A stretch of 64,000 bases of DNA from Hydrocarboniphaga daqingensis (lineage in GTDB: Bacteria > Pseudomonadota > Gammaproteobacteria > Nevskiales > Nevskiaceae): the NCBI RefSeq assembly GCF_900129825.1, contig NZ_FQWZ01000002.1:363321-427320 (forward strand), written 5' to 3'. A program made the position numbers and the translations under genes. The stretch's first letter is position 1, and every line of letters starts with the position of its first letter. The notes under the pieces are model-generated. The model was not told the DNA's origin. It did not search any database and was given only the letters and a program-made list of their open reading frames with translations. Shown here piece by piece: positions 54,893 through 64,000 of the stretch.

Positions 54893-55432
54893 ATGCACAT
54901 GCCGATGCTGCGGCTGGCCCGCCTGGACGAGCGCGACCGGCTGCAACAGCTGATCGCCGATTCGATTCGCACGCTCGGCGCTGCCGATTACCGCGCTGAG
55001 CAGATCGAGGCCGCGCTTCAGGGCGCGTTCGGCGTCGACACCCAGTTGCTGCGTGACGGCACCTACTTCGTCGCCGAAATCGGCGGCGAGCTCGCCGGCT
55101 GCGGCGGCTGGAGCTGGCGCCGCACGCTGTTCGGCGGCGATGCGCGCAGCGGCCGCGATGCGGCGGCGCTGGACCCTGCCGTCGACGCGGCCAAGATCCG
55201 CGCGTTCTTCATTGCCCCGGCGTTCGCCCGGCGCGGCGTCGGCCGCGCGATCCTGGCGCATTGCGAGCAGGCCGCACGCGCCGCCGGCTTTCGTCGCTGC
55301 GAGATGATGGCCACGCTGCCCGGCGTCAGGCTGTATCGCGCATCGGGTTATCAGAGCGGGGCGATGATCCATCACCCGGTCGGCGAGGGGCTGACGATCG
55401 AATTCGTGCCGATGTACAAGACGCTCGACTAG
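54893..55432 (+). CDS. GNAT-family N-acetyltransferase
   Basis: A 179-residue GNAT protein. The acetyl-CoA-binding motif A is visible as IRAFFIAPAFARRGVGRAIL (R/Q-x-x-G-x-G/A form) at about 102-121, followed by HCEQAARAAGFRRCEMMA and LPGVRLYRASGYQS, the usual motif B region. The substrate is unknown. The start could be Met1 or Met3 (MPMLRLARL). It lies 73 bp after tyrS. Confidence 0.82.
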   Translation: MHMPMLRLARLDERDRLQQLIADSIRTLGAADYRAEQIEAALQGAFGVDTQLLRDGTYFVAEIGGELAGCGGWSWRRTLFGGDARSGRDAAALDPAVDAAKIRAFFIAPAFARRGVGRAILAHCEQAARAAGFRRCEMMATLPGVRLYRASGYQSGAMIHHPVGEGLTIEFVPMYKTLD

Positions 55433-55463
55433 CCGGCCCGAGCGCGCCGTGCCGATCGACGGT

Positions 55464-56330
55464 TTAGTCGGCGGCGTCGGCCGCTGCCGCTTCGTCGCGG
55501 CCGCGCTGGCGGATCTCGGCTTCGCGCCGCGCTTCTTCGATATGCAGCATCACGTCGCCGACGTCGGCCTGGGTGTCGTCGTGCTCGAAGCAGCCGGTCA
55601 GCACCGTGTCGGGTCGTAGTTCGGCGCGCTGGTACAAGTGCCAGATTTCGTGCGCGTACTGCGTGGTCAGCAGTTCGGGCGCGACGCGGCCACAGTAAGC
55701 GGTCATATTGCCGACGTCGCGCTCCAGCATCCGGAACGCATTGTTGTTGCTCGACGCGTCGACCGCCTGCGGCAGGTCGATGATCACCGGGCCGTCGGTG
55801 CCGAGCAGCACGTTGAACTCCGACAAGTCACCGTGAATCAGGCCGGCGCACAGCATCAGCACGATCTGGCGGATCAGAAACTCATGCCATTGCCGCGCTT
55901 GCTCCGGCGTCGGCTGCACGTCGTTGAGCCGCGGTGCTGCTTCGCCGTGCTCGTCGGCGATCACTTCCATCACCAGCACGCCGTCGTAGTAGCCGTAGGG
56001 CTTGGGCACGCGCACGCCGGCTGCATCGAGTCGATACAGCGCGTCGACTTCAGCGCTCTTCCATTCTTCTTGCGACTGCTTGCGGCCGTGACGGCTGCGC
56101 TTGCCCATCGCGCGCTCGTCGCGGCTGCCGCGCGCCTTGCGGCCTTCTTGGTACTGCGCGAGATTCTGGAAGCCGCGCTGCTCGGCCTCCTTGTAGACCT
56201 TGGCGCAGCGGATGCGCCCGCCGCAGTCGACCAGGAAGACCGAGGCTTCCTTGCCGCTCTTGAGTTGCCGGACGACGCGGTCGACGATGCCGTCTTCGAT
56301 CAGCGGCTGCAGCGCTTTGGGGATTTTCAT
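55464..56330 (-). CDS. RIO1-family serine protein kinase
   Basis: A 288-residue RIO-type kinase. The lysine of the ATP site is Lys44 (CAKVYKEAE), the catalytic loop IHGDLSEFNVLL gives Asp168 and Asn173, and the metal-binding Asp185 is in IIDLPQAVD. KSGKEASVFL is the flexible P-loop. Bacterial RIO1-like kinases are widespread but not well understood; archaeal and eukaryotic relatives act in ribosome maturation. The ATG at 56330 fits the family start; the long upstream frame is antisense to the thioesterase gene. Confidence 0.9.
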   Translation of the reverse strand: MKIPKALQPLIEDGIVDRVVRQLKSGKEASVFLVDCGGRIRCAKVYKEAEQRGFQNLAQYQEGRKARGSRDERAMGKRSRHGRKQSQEEWKSAEVDALYRLDAAGVRVPKPYGYYDGVLVMEVIADEHGEAAPRLNDVQPTPEQARQWHEFLIRQIVLMLCAGLIHGDLSEFNVLLGTDGPVIIDLPQAVDASSNNNAFRMLERDVGNMTAYCGRVAPELLTTQYAHEIWHLYQRAELRPDTVLTGCFEHDDTQADVGDVMLHIEEARREAEIRQRGRDEAAAADAAD

Positions 56331-56417
56331 TGCGGCCAGTCTAGCCGCTCGCCGGAGTGGCCGTGGCGCGAAACCTGCTGCGGCAAGCCGCTCGCAACTG
56401 CAAGGAACGCCGACACC

Positions 56418-56918
56418 ATGAGGAGCCTGCCCAACCACCAGCTGGAAATGACCGTGCTGATGACGCCCGACATGGCCAATTTCACCGGCAATGTCCACGG
56501 CGGCACGATCCTGAAGCTGCTCGACCAGGTCGCCTACGCCTGCGCCAGCCGCTACGCCGGCGCCTACGTGGTGACGCTGTCGGTTGACCGCGTGGTGTTC
56601 CGCCAGCCGATTCACGTCGGCGAGCTGGTCACGTTCATGGCCTCGGTCAACTACACCGGCACCACGTCGATGGAAGTCGGCATCAAGGTCATCGCCGAAG
56701 ACATCCGCAACAAGGTCGTGCGCCACGCCAACAGCTGCTTTTTCACGATGGTGGCCGTCGGCGACGATCGCCGGCCGACGACGGTGCCGCCGTTCCAGCC
56801 GTCCACGCCTGAAGAACAGCGGCGCTTCGCCGCGTCGCGCCGCCGCCAGGCGCTGCGCCGCCAGCTCGACGACATCGAGCGCGCCGACCTGCCCGGCGCG
56901 TCGGCCGCCACGGCCTGA
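56418..56918 (+). CDS. Acyl-CoA thioesterase (YciA/BACH type hotdog)
   Basis: A 166-residue cytosolic thioesterase that hydrolyses acyl-CoAs. The active-site region is MANFTGNVHGGTILKLLDQV (about 17-36), with Asn, the HGG turn and Asp; the second strand set is VTLSVDRVVFRQPIHVGELV, as in YciA and BACH enzymes. The C-terminal 40 residues are basic and probably helical. The ATG at 56418 is followed directly by the conserved N-terminus LEMTVLMTPDMAN. It diverges from the RIO kinase gene. Confidence 0.9.
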   Translation: MRSLPNHQLEMTVLMTPDMANFTGNVHGGTILKLLDQVAYACASRYAGAYVVTLSVDRVVFRQPIHVGELVTFMASVNYTGTTSMEVGIKVIAEDIRNKVVRHANSCFFTMVAVGDDRRPTTVPPFQPSTPEEQRRFAASRRRQALRRQLDDIERADLPGASAATA

Positions 56919-56923
56919 AGTTC

Positions 56924-56973
56924 AACGGCGCCCCGGATTCATCCGGCGCAGTGCACACTAGGCGCCGTTTTCG
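56924..56973 (+). terminator. Two-stem RNA element after the thioesterase gene
   Basis: An outer stem AACGGCGCC (56924-56932) / GGCGCCGTT (56961-56969) encloses a hairpin CCGGAT-TC-ATCCGG (56933-56946) and about 14 unpaired bases; TTTC follows. It could be a terminator for the thioesterase gene or a leader structure for the TerC gene, whose ATG is 15 bp further on. Confidence 0.5.
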
Positions 56974-56987
56974 ACTGCCCCTGCCCC

Positions 56988-57683
56988 ATGCACGCACTGA
57001 CGCTGGATTCTGGACTGCTGATCGCCGTCCTCCAGATCATCCTGATCGACATCCTGCTCGGCGGCGACAACGCCGTCGTCATTGCGCTGGCCTGCCGCAA
57101 GCTGCCGCCGCAGCAACGCAACCGCGGTATCCTGTGGGGCGTGGCGGGTGCGATCGGCCTGCGCATCCTGTTGATCTTCTTTGCGGTGCAGCTGCTGGCG
57201 CTGCCGTATCTGAAACTGGTCGGCGCCGCGCTGCTGATCTACATCGGCATCAAGCTGCTGGTGCCCGACCGCGACGACGAGCCCGAGGTCGCCGCCAGCG
57301 CGCATCTGCTGACCGCGATCCGCACGATCATCGTCGCCGACGCGGTAATGAGTCTGGACAACGTGATCGCGATTGCCGGCGCCGCCGACGGCCGTATCGG
57401 GCTGGTCGCGCTCGGCATCGCGATCAGCGTCCCGATCATCGTCTGGGGCAGCAAGCTGGTGCTGGCGCTGATGGACCGCTATCCGATCGTGATCGTCATC
57501 GGTGGCGCGCTGCTCGGCTGGATCGCCGGCGGCCTGTGGATCGAAGACCCGGCGCTGCACCGCTGGGCTGCCGCATGGCCGGCCTGGTCGCACACGCTCT
57601 CATCGGTGGCCGGCGCGTTGCTGGTGATGGCCACCGGCCTGACCTTGGCGCGTCGCCAGCGCGCCGCTGCCGGGCCCGGTTGA
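56988..57683 (+). CDS. TerC-family integral membrane protein
   Basis: A 231-residue membrane protein with about seven helices and the two TerC motifs, ILIDILLGGDNAVVIALA (about 17-34) and VADAVMSLDNVIAIAGA (about 114-130). Their paired Asp-Asn residues (GGDN, SLDN) are thought to bind or conduct metal. TerC proteins are linked to manganese export and loading of exported metalloproteins, and originally to tellurite resistance. The closest named relatives are YjbE/YkoY-type. The metal is not known here. Confidence 0.9.
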   Translation: MHALTLDSGLLIAVLQIILIDILLGGDNAVVIALACRKLPPQQRNRGILWGVAGAIGLRILLIFFAVQLLALPYLKLVGAALLIYIGIKLLVPDRDDEPEVAASAHLLTAIRTIIVADAVMSLDNVIAIAGAADGRIGLVALGIAISVPIIVWGSKLVLALMDRYPIVIVIGGALLGWIAGGLWIEDPALHRWAAAWPAWSHTLSSVAGALLVMATGLTLARRQRAAAGPG

Positions 57684-57738
57684 CACTGTTCGCGCGTTAA
57701 CCGGTGTCGCCGTGCGCACGGTGCGCTGCCGTCGCGCC

Positions 57739-59040
57739 TTAGTCGTCGCTGATCATTGAATGCTGCCGGGTATCGCGCATCGTCACGTACACCAGCAGCG
57801 AGCAGCCGATGCAGGCGGTCACGTACCAGTAGAAGCCGCTTTCATGGCCAATGCTCTTGAACCACAGCGCGATGTATTCGGCCGTGCCGCCGAACACCGA
57901 CACGGTCACCGCATACGGCAGACCGACGCCGAGCGCGCGAATCTCGGTTGGAAACAACTCGGCTTTGACCACGGCGTTGATCGCCGTGTAACCGCTGACG
58001 ATCACCAGCGCCGATAAGATCAGCCAGAACGCAGCCATCGGCGTTTTGACTTCGCCCAGTGCGGTCAGGATCGGCACTGTCAGCAGCGTGCCCAGCACGC
58101 CGAACGTGATCAGCACCGGACGCCGGCCGATGCGATCCGACAGCGCACCGACCAGCGGCTGCAGCAGCATGAACAGAAACAGCGTCGATGCGGATATCAG
58201 CGTCGCATCGGCCTTGCTCATGCCGGCGCTGTTGACCAAGTATTTCTGCATGTAGGTCGTGTACGTGTAGAACGCCAGCGTGCCGCCCATCGTCAGCCCG
58301 ACCACGGTCGCCAGCTGTCGCGGGTGCTGCAGCAGTCGCCGCATCGTGCCGGCCGCTGAGCGCTGGGCGGCGCGTTGGTAGGCGCTGGTTTCGGACATGC
58401 CGCGTCTCAGCAGCAGTGCCACCAGCGCCGCCGCCGCACCGATCACGAACGGAATCCGCCATCCCCACTGATCGAGTTGCTCGGCCGTTAGCAGCACGCG
58501 CTGCAGCAGGATCAGCACGGCCAGCGCGAGCAGCTGGCCCATGATCAGCGTCACGTACTGGAAGCTCGAATAAAAACCGCGATGCTGCGCGGTCGCCATC
58601 TCGCTGAGGTAGGTCGCCGACGTGCCGTATTCACCGCCGACCGACAGCCCTTGCAGCAGCCGCGCGAGCAACAGCAGTGCCGGCGCCGCCACGCCGATCG
58701 TCGCGTAGCTGGGTGTCAGCGCGATGATCAGCGAGCCGCCGCACATCAGATACACCGACAACAGCAGCGCCGCCTTGCGGCCACGCCGGTCGGCGTACAA
58801 GCCCATCAGCCAGCCGCCGATCGGCCGCATCAGAAAGCCGACCGCGAACACCGCCGCCGTGTTCAATAGCTGCGCCGTCAGATCGCCGCTCGGAAAGAAT
58901 GCCTTGGCGAAATACAGCGAAAACGCCGAGTAGACGTACCAGTCGTACCACTCGACCAAGTTGCCCACCGATCCGCGGAAGATCGACTGCAGGCGCCATG
59001 CGGTGCCGCCGATGGGCCGCTGGGGATCGGGTGTGCTCAT
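57739..59040 (-). CDS. Alpha-ketoglutarate permease-like MFS transporter (KgtP group)
   Basis: A 433-residue proton symporter of the MHS family. It follows E. coli KgtP along its length from memory: GSVGNLVEWYDWYVYSAFSL, FAVGFLMRPIGGWLMGLYAD, RLLQGLSVGGEYGTSATYLS, YTTYMQKYLVNSAGM and ALGVGLPYAV. It has twelve helices. ATG 59040 is preferred over 59046 because AAGGA lies 7 bp before it. Next to dctA and maeB it suggests a dicarboxylate-use cluster. Confidence 0.88.
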   Translation of the reverse strand: MSTPDPQRPIGGTAWRLQSIFRGSVGNLVEWYDWYVYSAFSLYFAKAFFPSGDLTAQLLNTAAVFAVGFLMRPIGGWLMGLYADRRGRKAALLLSVYLMCGGSLIIALTPSYATIGVAAPALLLLARLLQGLSVGGEYGTSATYLSEMATAQHRGFYSSFQYVTLIMGQLLALAVLILLQRVLLTAEQLDQWGWRIPFVIGAAAALVALLLRRGMSETSAYQRAAQRSAAGTMRRLLQHPRQLATVVGLTMGGTLAFYTYTTYMQKYLVNSAGMSKADATLISASTLFLFMLLQPLVGALSDRIGRRPVLITFGVLGTLLTVPILTALGEVKTPMAAFWLILSALVIVSGYTAINAVVKAELFPTEIRALGVGLPYAVTVSVFGGTAEYIALWFKSIGHESGFYWYVTACIGCSLLVYVTMRDTRQHSMISDD

Positions 59041-59128
59041 GCGCATGTCCTTGGCGGTAATGCCCGGAGCCTAACCGATGGACTGCGACGCACGGCTATG
59101 GATCGCGGACTTGTCGCAGCGCCCGATG

Positions 59129-60451
59129 TCAGCGAGATGCCTCGGCCGAAGTTGGAGCCGCGTCGGGCCCGGCCGCCAGCGCACGCGCCAGTTGCGGACG
59201 ATCCAGCTCGTTCTCCCAGCGCGCGACGATGATCGTCGCCACGCCATTGCCGATCAGGTTGGTCAGCGCGCGTGCCTCGCTCATGAAGCGGTCGATGCCG
59301 AGGATCAGCGCGAGCCCGGCGACCGGTACCGACGGCACCACGGCCAGTGTTGCGGCCAGCGTGATGAAGCCGGCGCCCGTGACGCCCGACGCGCCCTTGG
59401 ACGTCAGCATCGCCACGGCCAGCAACGTCAGTTCCTGGGTCAGACTCAGCTCCACGTTCAAGGCTTGGGCAACGAAGATCGCCGCCATCGTCAGGTAGAT
59501 GTTGGTGCCGTCGAGATTGAACGAATAGCCGCTGGGTACGACCAGACCGACGACCGAGCGACTGCAGCCGAGCCGCTCCAGCTTGTGCATCAGCGGTACC
59601 AACGCTGATTCCGACGACGACGTCCCCAGCACCAGCAGCAACTCGTCGCGGATGTAGCGCAGGAAACGGAAGATCGAAAAGCCGCCAAGCCACGCGATCG
59701 CACCGAGCACCAGCACGACGAACAGCACGCAGGCCAGATAGAAGCTGCCCATCAGCCGCGCCAGCGGGCCGAGGCTGTCGAGACCGTACTTGCCGATCGT
59801 GAACGCCATCGCGCCGCCGGCGCCGATCGGCGCCAGCCGCATGATCATCGTCATCATCCGGAAGAACACTGTCGAGATCGCATCGAACAACGACAGCACC
59901 GGTTGCCCCTGCGCGCCCAGCGCGCTCAACGCAAAGCCGAACAGCAGTGCCACCAGCAGCACTTGCAGCAAGTCGCCGTCGCCGGTGAAGGCGTCGGTGA
60001 ACGTCTTGGGAATGATGTGCAGCAGAAAGCCGACCGTGCTCTGGTCGTGCGCGGCTTGCGCGTAGCGCGCGACGGCGCCGGCATCGAGCGTCGCAGGGTC
60101 AACATTGAAGCCGGCGCCCGGCTTGAGCAGATTCACCACCAACAAGCCGATCAGCAGCGCCACACTCGATACGACTTCGAAGTACAGGATCGCCTTGACG
60201 CCGACGCGTCCGACCTTCTTCACGTCGGCGACGCCGGCGATGCCCATCACCACGGTCAGAAAAATGATCGGCGCGATCAGCATCTTGATCAGGCCGATAA
60301 AGCCGTCGCCCAGCGGCTTGAGCGCGACGCCAGTATCGGGTGCGTAATGGCCGATGGCGCCGCCGATGACGATCGCCAGCAGTACCCATAGGTACAGGCG
60401 CTTGAACGAGCCGCCATGGGGCGCGGCGTCGGCTTGCGGTGACGGACTCAT
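59129..60451 (-). CDS. dctA: C4-dicarboxylate transporter DctA
   Basis: A 440-residue cation:dicarboxylate symporter that takes up succinate, fumarate and malate. The signature sequences are present: [33 protein letters not shown] (the serine-rich hairpin), [15 protein letters not shown] and [17 protein letters not shown], the substrate-binding NxxG region. The start is ATG 60451, matching the DctA N-terminus; an in-frame ATG at 60481 adds 10 residues. It lies 88 bp upstream of the kgtP-like gene on the same strand and diverges from maeB. Confidence 0.95.
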   Translation of the reverse strand: MSPSPQADAAPHGGSFKRLYLWVLLAIVIGGAIGHYAPDTGVALKPLGDGFIGLIKMLIAPIIFLTVVMGIAGVADVKKVGRVGVKAILYFEVVSSVALLIGLLVVNLLKPGAGFNVDPATLDAGAVARYAQAAHDQSTVGFLLHIIPKTFTDAFTGDGDLLQVLLVALLFGFALSALGAQGQPVLSLFDAISTVFFRMMTMIMRLAPIGAGGAMAFTIGKYGLDSLGPLARLMGSFYLACVLFVVLVLGAIAWLGGFSIFRFLRYIRDELLLVLGTSSSESALVPLMHKLERLGCSRSVVGLVVPSGYSFNLDGTNIYLTMAAIFVAQALNVELSLTQELTLLAVAMLTSKGASGVTGAGFITLAATLAVVPSVPVAGLALILGIDRFMSEARALTNLIGNGVATIIVARWENELDRPQLARALAAGPDAAPTSAEASR

Positions 60452-60659
60452 GGTGTGGCTCCAGTGTTCACGGTGCCCCATGCGCTGCGCCGGCCGGTGG
60501 GTCCGTACGGCGTATGGGGTGCTGGCGATGGCGCCGATAGTGGACCGGCGCCGGCCACAGGCAAATAGCCCGCGGCGCGGCGCCCGATGATGCCGCGAGT
60601 TCGATGGGCGTGATCGGCTGGTGCTGTGAAAGCGATCGGGGCACCGTGCCGCCAGCCCG

Positions 60660-60665
60660 TATAAT
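60660..60665 (+). promoter_or_regulatory. Candidate -10 box of maeB
   Basis: TATAAT followed by CGCCGCGC, giving a predicted leader of about 110 nt. It has the same layout as the boxes before mdh and hemB. Confidence 0.5.
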
Positions 60666-60783
60666 CGCCGCGCTTCGCGACCCGCCAACCCGCAAGGTCG
60701 CACCGATCGCCCCGCGTTGCGGCCCGCCGAGCCCCTGCAGGCTTCCGACCGCGCCGCGCTTGCCGTCACACGATGAGAGCCCG

Positions 60784-63096
60784 ATGAGCCAACCAGCGTC
60801 CGTTCCCAGCAAGGTCCGCGAGAGTCTCCGCCAGGCCGCGCTCGATTATCACGAGTTCCCGACGCCCGGAAAGCTTGCGGTCAGCGCCACCAAACAGCTG
60901 ACCAACCAGCACGACCTGGCGCTGGCCTATTCGCCCGGCGTTGCGGCCGCTTGTGAGGAGATCGTCAGCGATCCGGTCAATGCATTCCGCTACACCGCGC
61001 GCGGCAATCTGGTCGGCGTGATCACCAACGGTACGGCCGTGCTGGGCCTGGGTGCGATCGGCCCGCTCGCTGCCAAGCCGGTGATGGAAGGCAAGGCCGT
61101 GCTGTTCAAGAAGTTCGCCGGCATCGACGTGTTCGACATCGAAATCAACGAGCGCGATCCGGACAAGCTGGTCGAGGTCATCGCCGCGCTGGAGCCGACG
61201 TTCGGCGGCATCAATCTCGAAGACATCAAGGCGCCGGAATGCTTCGAAGTCGAGCGCAAGCTGCGCGCGCGAATGAAGATCCCGGTGTTCCATGACGATC
61301 AGCATGGCACCGCGATCATCGTCGGTGCGGCAACGCTCAATGGTCTGCAAGTGCTCGGCAAGGACATCCGCGAGATCAAGCTGGTCGTCAGCGGCGCTGG
61401 TGCCGCGGCGCTGGCCTGCGTCGATCTGCTGGTCGACCTGGGCCTGCCGATCGAGCACATCTGGCTGACCGATCTGGCCGGCGTGGTCTATCAGGGCCGC
61501 ACGGAGCTGATGGACCCGGACAAGGCGCGCTTTGCACAGCCCACCGAGTTGCGCACGCTGGCCGAAGTGATTCAGGGCGCCGATATGTTCCTCGGCTTGT
61601 CGGCCGGCGGCGTGCTGAAGGCGCCGATGGTCGCGTCGATGGCCGATCGGCCGATGATCTTCGCGCTGGCCAACCCGACGCCGGAGATCCTGCCGGAAGA
61701 GGTCAAGGCCGTGCGCAGTGACGCGATCATCGCCACCGGCCGCACGGACTATCCGAATCAGGTCAACAACGTGCTGTGCTTCCCGTTCATCTTTCGTGGT
61801 GCGCTCGATGCCGGCGCCACGACGATCACGCGCGAGATGGAGATCGCCGCCGTGCGCGCGATCGCCGCGCTGGCACGGATGGAGCAGAGCGACGTCGTCG
61901 CTGCCGCTTACGCGATCGAAGGCCTGTCGTTCGGCCCGGAATACATCATCCCCAAGCCGTTTGATCCGCGCTTGATCGTGCAGATCGCGCCGGCCGTGGC
62001 GCAAGCGGCGATGGACAGCGGCGTGGCTTCACGCCCGATCACGGACTTCGAAGCCTACCGCCAGAAGCTGCAGCAGTTCGTCTATCAGAGCGGCACGTTC
62101 ATGAAGCCGGTCTACGACGCGGCGCGCAAGGCCGCGCCGGAGCGCAGCCGCATCGTGTTCGCCGAAGGCGAAGAAGAGCGTGTGCTGCGCGCGGCACAGA
62201 TTCTGGTCGACGAAAAGCTCGCGCGGCCGGTGCTGGTCGGCCGCCCGGCGGTGATCGAAGAGCGCATCCGCCGCTTCGGCCTGCGCTTGAAGTCCGAGCA
62301 GCTGACGATCATCAACACCGCTCACGATCCGCGCTATCGCGAATACTGGGAGGAGTATCACCAGCTGATGGCGCGCCGCGGCGTCACCGCGCAATACGCG
62401 CAACTGGAGATGCGTCGTCGCAGCACGCTGATCGCCTCGATGCTGCTGCGCAAGGGCGAGGCCGACGGCATGATCTGCGGCACGATCAGCGGCACCGCCC
62501 GGCACTTGCAGTTCATCGATCGCACGATCGGCAAAGCGGCCGGCACCAGCGTGTATGCGGCGATGAATGCACTGATTCTGCCGACGCGCCAGGTGTTCAT
62601 CGTCGACACGCACGTCAACGTCGACCCAACCGCCGAGCAGCTCGCCGAAATCACGCAGATGGCCGCCGAAGCGGTGACGCGTTTCGGCCTGACGCCGAAA
62701 GTGGCGCTGCTGTCGCACAGCAACTTCGGCAGCTACGACTCGCCGTCGGCGATCAAGATGCGCCGCACGCTGGCGTTGTTGCGTGAAGCGGCACCGGATC
62801 TGGAAGTGGACGGTGAAATGCACGGCGACTGCGCGCTCGACGAAGCGCTGCGCAAGCGCATCCTGCCCGAGACCACGCTCGAAGGCCCGGCCAACCTGCT
62901 GGTGATGCCGAACATCGACGCGGCCAACATCGCCTACAACCTGCTCAAGACCGCGGCCGGCAACAACGTCGCGGTCGGACCGATCCTGCTGGGTTGCGCA
63001 GCGCCGGTGCATATCCTGACGCCGAGCACCACGGTGCGTCGCATCGTCAACATGACCGCGCTGACCGTGGCCGAAGCCAACCTCGCACGCGGCTGA
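60784..63096 (+). CDS. maeB: NADP-dependent malic enzyme with phosphotransacetylase-like domain (MaeB)
   Basis: This enzyme oxidatively decarboxylates malate to pyruvate, making NADPH. The 770-residue length is that of the hybrid bacterial form. The malic-enzyme part (about 1-430) has [51 protein letters not shown] and the dinucleotide loop [13 protein letters not shown]. The C-terminal part (about 440-770) resembles phosphate acetyltransferase ([29 protein letters not shown]) and is usually regulatory, sensing acetyl-CoA. It diverges from dctA, which imports its substrate. Confidence 0.96.
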   Translation: MSQPASVPSKVRESLRQAALDYHEFPTPGKLAVSATKQLTNQHDLALAYSPGVAAACEEIVSDPVNAFRYTARGNLVGVITNGTAVLGLGAIGPLAAKPVMEGKAVLFKKFAGIDVFDIEINERDPDKLVEVIAALEPTFGGINLEDIKAPECFEVERKLRARMKIPVFHDDQHGTAIIVGAATLNGLQVLGKDIREIKLVVSGAGAAALACVDLLVDLGLPIEHIWLTDLAGVVYQGRTELMDPDKARFAQPTELRTLAEVIQGADMFLGLSAGGVLKAPMVASMADRPMIFALANPTPEILPEEVKAVRSDAIIATGRTDYPNQVNNVLCFPFIFRGALDAGATTITREMEIAAVRAIAALARMEQSDVVAAAYAIEGLSFGPEYIIPKPFDPRLIVQIAPAVAQAAMDSGVASRPITDFEAYRQKLQQFVYQSGTFMKPVYDAARKAAPERSRIVFAEGEEERVLRAAQILVDEKLARPVLVGRPAVIEERIRRFGLRLKSEQLTIINTAHDPRYREYWEEYHQLMARRGVTAQYAQLEMRRRSTLIASMLLRKGEADGMICGTISGTARHLQFIDRTIGKAAGTSVYAAMNALILPTRQVFIVDTHVNVDPTAEQLAEITQMAAEAVTRFGLTPKVALLSHSNFGSYDSPSAIKMRRTLALLREAAPDLEVDGEMHGDCALDEALRKRILPETTLEGPANLLVMPNIDAANIAYNLLKTAAGNNVAVGPILLGCAAPVHILTPSTTVRRIVNMTALTVAEANLARG

Positions 63097-63114
63097 TACC
63101 GCGCAGCGGCGGCG

Positions 63115-63588
63115 CTACGGCGGGCTGGCTTTCAGCACCGCCGGGCGCTCGGGTTCGCCGATGCGCAGCTGGCTGGTGGCCAGGTAGATCTCGCGCATGA
63201 AGCACAGCAGGCCGGCAATCAGCGCCACCATCGCGCCGATGAACAGCGCGGCGATCACGCCGCCCAAGCGCACGTCGGCCACGCTGCTGACGAACAGCAG
63301 CACAACGACGCTGGCGACCATCACCGCGCAGCCGATGCACAGGCTGATTGCCCAGCTGATCAGCCGCGTCCGCCGCGCCAGATCCTTGAGCCACTGACGC
63401 AGCAGCTGCACGCGCCATTCGTCTTCGCCGGACAGCTCGGCGTCGAGCTTGCGGGCCCGGTCGACCAGCCGCGACAGCCGATTGGTCAGCACGCCCAACA
63501 TGCCGCTGACGCCGGTCAGCAGGAACACCGGCGCCACCGCAAGCTGGATCACATGGGCGATCGAGCCGACCGTTGCGTCGTTGATCAC
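63115..63588 (-). CDS. DUF2721 membrane protein
   Basis: A 157-residue protein with three hydrophobic helices: one at the N-terminus (AHVIQLAVAPVFLLTGVSGML), two in the second half, and the cytosolic LTNRLSRLVDRARKLD segment that marks DUF2721. The start is a GTG at 63588. The function is unknown. It converges on maeB with an 18-bp gap and may be cotranscribed with the small gene upstream. Confidence 0.85.
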   Translation of the reverse strand: MINDATVGSIAHVIQLAVAPVFLLTGVSGMLGVLTNRLSRLVDRARKLDAELSGEDEWRVQLLRQWLKDLARRTRLISWAISLCIGCAVMVASVVVLLFVSSVADVRLGGVIAALFIGAMVALIAGLLCFMREIYLATSQLRIGEPERPAVLKASPP

Positions 63589-63604
63589 CCGGGCCGCCTC
63601 GGGC

Positions 63605-63760
63605 TCAGCGGGCGGGTGCCGGCTGGGCGAGACGCTCGAAGATCTGCTGCAACTCCGACCGGGGCGCGCTGCCCCGGGGTGCCGACGTTGTGGGCGCTGG
63701 CGCTGGCGACGGGGGTGCGGCGGCCGGACGGAACAACAGATCGCGTACAGGGCTCGTCAT
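63605..63760 (-). CDS. Possible small gene upstream of DUF2721 (51 residues)
   Basis: A 51-codon frame from ATG 63760 to TGA 63605: MTSPVRDLLFRPAAAPPSPA at the start, an Ala/Pro/Thr-rich middle, and RSELQQIFERLAQPAP at the end, a plausible amphipathic helix. TGGAG lies 8-12 bp before the ATG, and the stop is 16 bp before the DUF2721 start on the same strand, consistent with an operon. No family recognised; it could be chance in GC-rich DNA. Confidence 0.4.
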   Translation of the reverse strand: MTSPVRDLLFRPAAAPPSPAPAPTTSAPRGSAPRSELQQIFERLAQPAPAR

Positions 63761-63889
63761 CGCCAAGCTCCAAGTGAGTTGGGAGCGAGACTAGTCCCAA
63801 TTAAATCAGGCTGCAAGCGCACGAATCTCATGTAACGTCGCAAGAATCTGAGACCTCGCGACCGGCAGCGGAGCAGCGGCGGCCCGGCT

Positions 63890-64000
63890 TTTCACCCCTC
63901 TCCCGCCGGGAGAGGGGCAGGGGTGAGGGTGTCTGAGACTGAAGCCAAGCTCGATGCTCGAACGCCCTCATCCGGCGCTACGCGCCACCTTCTCCCGGGG
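63890..64000. repeat. Extragenic palindromic (REP-like) element running off the window
   Basis: A perfect 10-bp stem CCCCTCTCCC (63895-63904) / GGGAGAGGGG (63908-63917) with a 3-nt loop is followed by GGCAGGGGTGAGGGT. Then CGCCCTCATCCGGCGCTACG and CCACCTTCTCCCGGGG run to the edge. The layout and words resemble extragenic repeats common in Xanthomonadales genomes (from memory). The partner half lies beyond the window. Confidence 0.65.

Noticed and set aside
56919..56987. Manganese riboswitch upstream of terC
   Set aside because: The gap is only 69 bp and lacks the conserved yybP-ykoY loop bases; only generic paired stems are present.

Overview
The window is a high-GC chromosomal segment from a gammaproteobacterium. 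Gene content suggests the Xanthomonadales/Nevskiales neighbourhood: a sux-type sucrose locus with amylosucrase and a TonB-dependent receptor, an FkbO/Hyg5/XanB2-type chorismatase, a hisBHAFE-tatABC run, a tesA/ybbA/ybbP trio, tamAB, the anmK - M23 peptidase - tyrS neighbourhood, and a Xanthomonas-like extragenic repeat at the right edge. This placement is inferred from proteins only; no rRNA or tRNA gene was seen.

Layout. 1-8.5 kb: end of a peptide transporter, ttcA, a TraB/GumN protein, then a leftward dtd-hisB-hisH-hisA-hisF-hisE-tatA-tatB-tatC run. 8.5-11.6 kb: a late acyltransferase of lipid A synthesis and glnK-amtB, preceded by a palindromic NtrC site and a sigma-54 promoter and closed by a strong terminator. 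11.6-15.2 kb: a visibly lower-GC island holding a 5'-truncated RHS gene and a chain of alternative RHS tips, each followed by a small immunity-like gene, interrupted by a decayed IS3-family transposase. 15.3-19.6 kb: a tightly overlapping leftward operon (FAD oxidoreductase, DUF1365, Cfa-type methyltransferase, DUF2062, hotdog thioesterase), probably for modifying membrane fatty acids. 19.7-23.6 kb: tesA divergent from an ABC ATPase and a large FtsX-type permease. 23.6-28.4 kb: mdh, a secreted trypsin-like protease, ycgL, a CorA-type transporter and a chorismatase.

28.4-36.3 kb: sucrose locus. A TonB-dependent receptor, amylosucrase, PfkB sugar kinase and MFS sugar carrier run leftward, opposite a LacI-family regulator; a perfect 14-bp palindrome of LacI-operator type lies between. 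36.4-40.9 kb: glpK divergent from a monoacylglycerol-lipase-like hydrolase, then hemB-aroE. 41.0-42.7 kb: four small envelope/stress genes (DUF1328, double-BON lipoprotein, CsbD, BON). 42.8-50.8 kb: tamA-tamB and priA, with a perfect DnaA box just before priA. 50.8-57.7 kb: anmK, an M23 peptidase, tyrS, a GNAT protein, a RIO kinase, an acyl-CoA thioesterase and a TerC protein. 57.7-64 kb: dicarboxylate metabolism (KgtP-like and DctA carriers and a MaeB-type malic enzyme), a DUF2721 protein with a small upstream gene, and a hairpin-rich repeat that runs off the end.

Most of the window is ordinary core genome. The best candidate for something little described is the RHS tip/immunity array at 11.8-15.2 kb. 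Secondary leads are the lipid-modification operon, three genes that may be leaderless, and a shared -10/discriminator sequence upstream of mdh, hemB and maeB.
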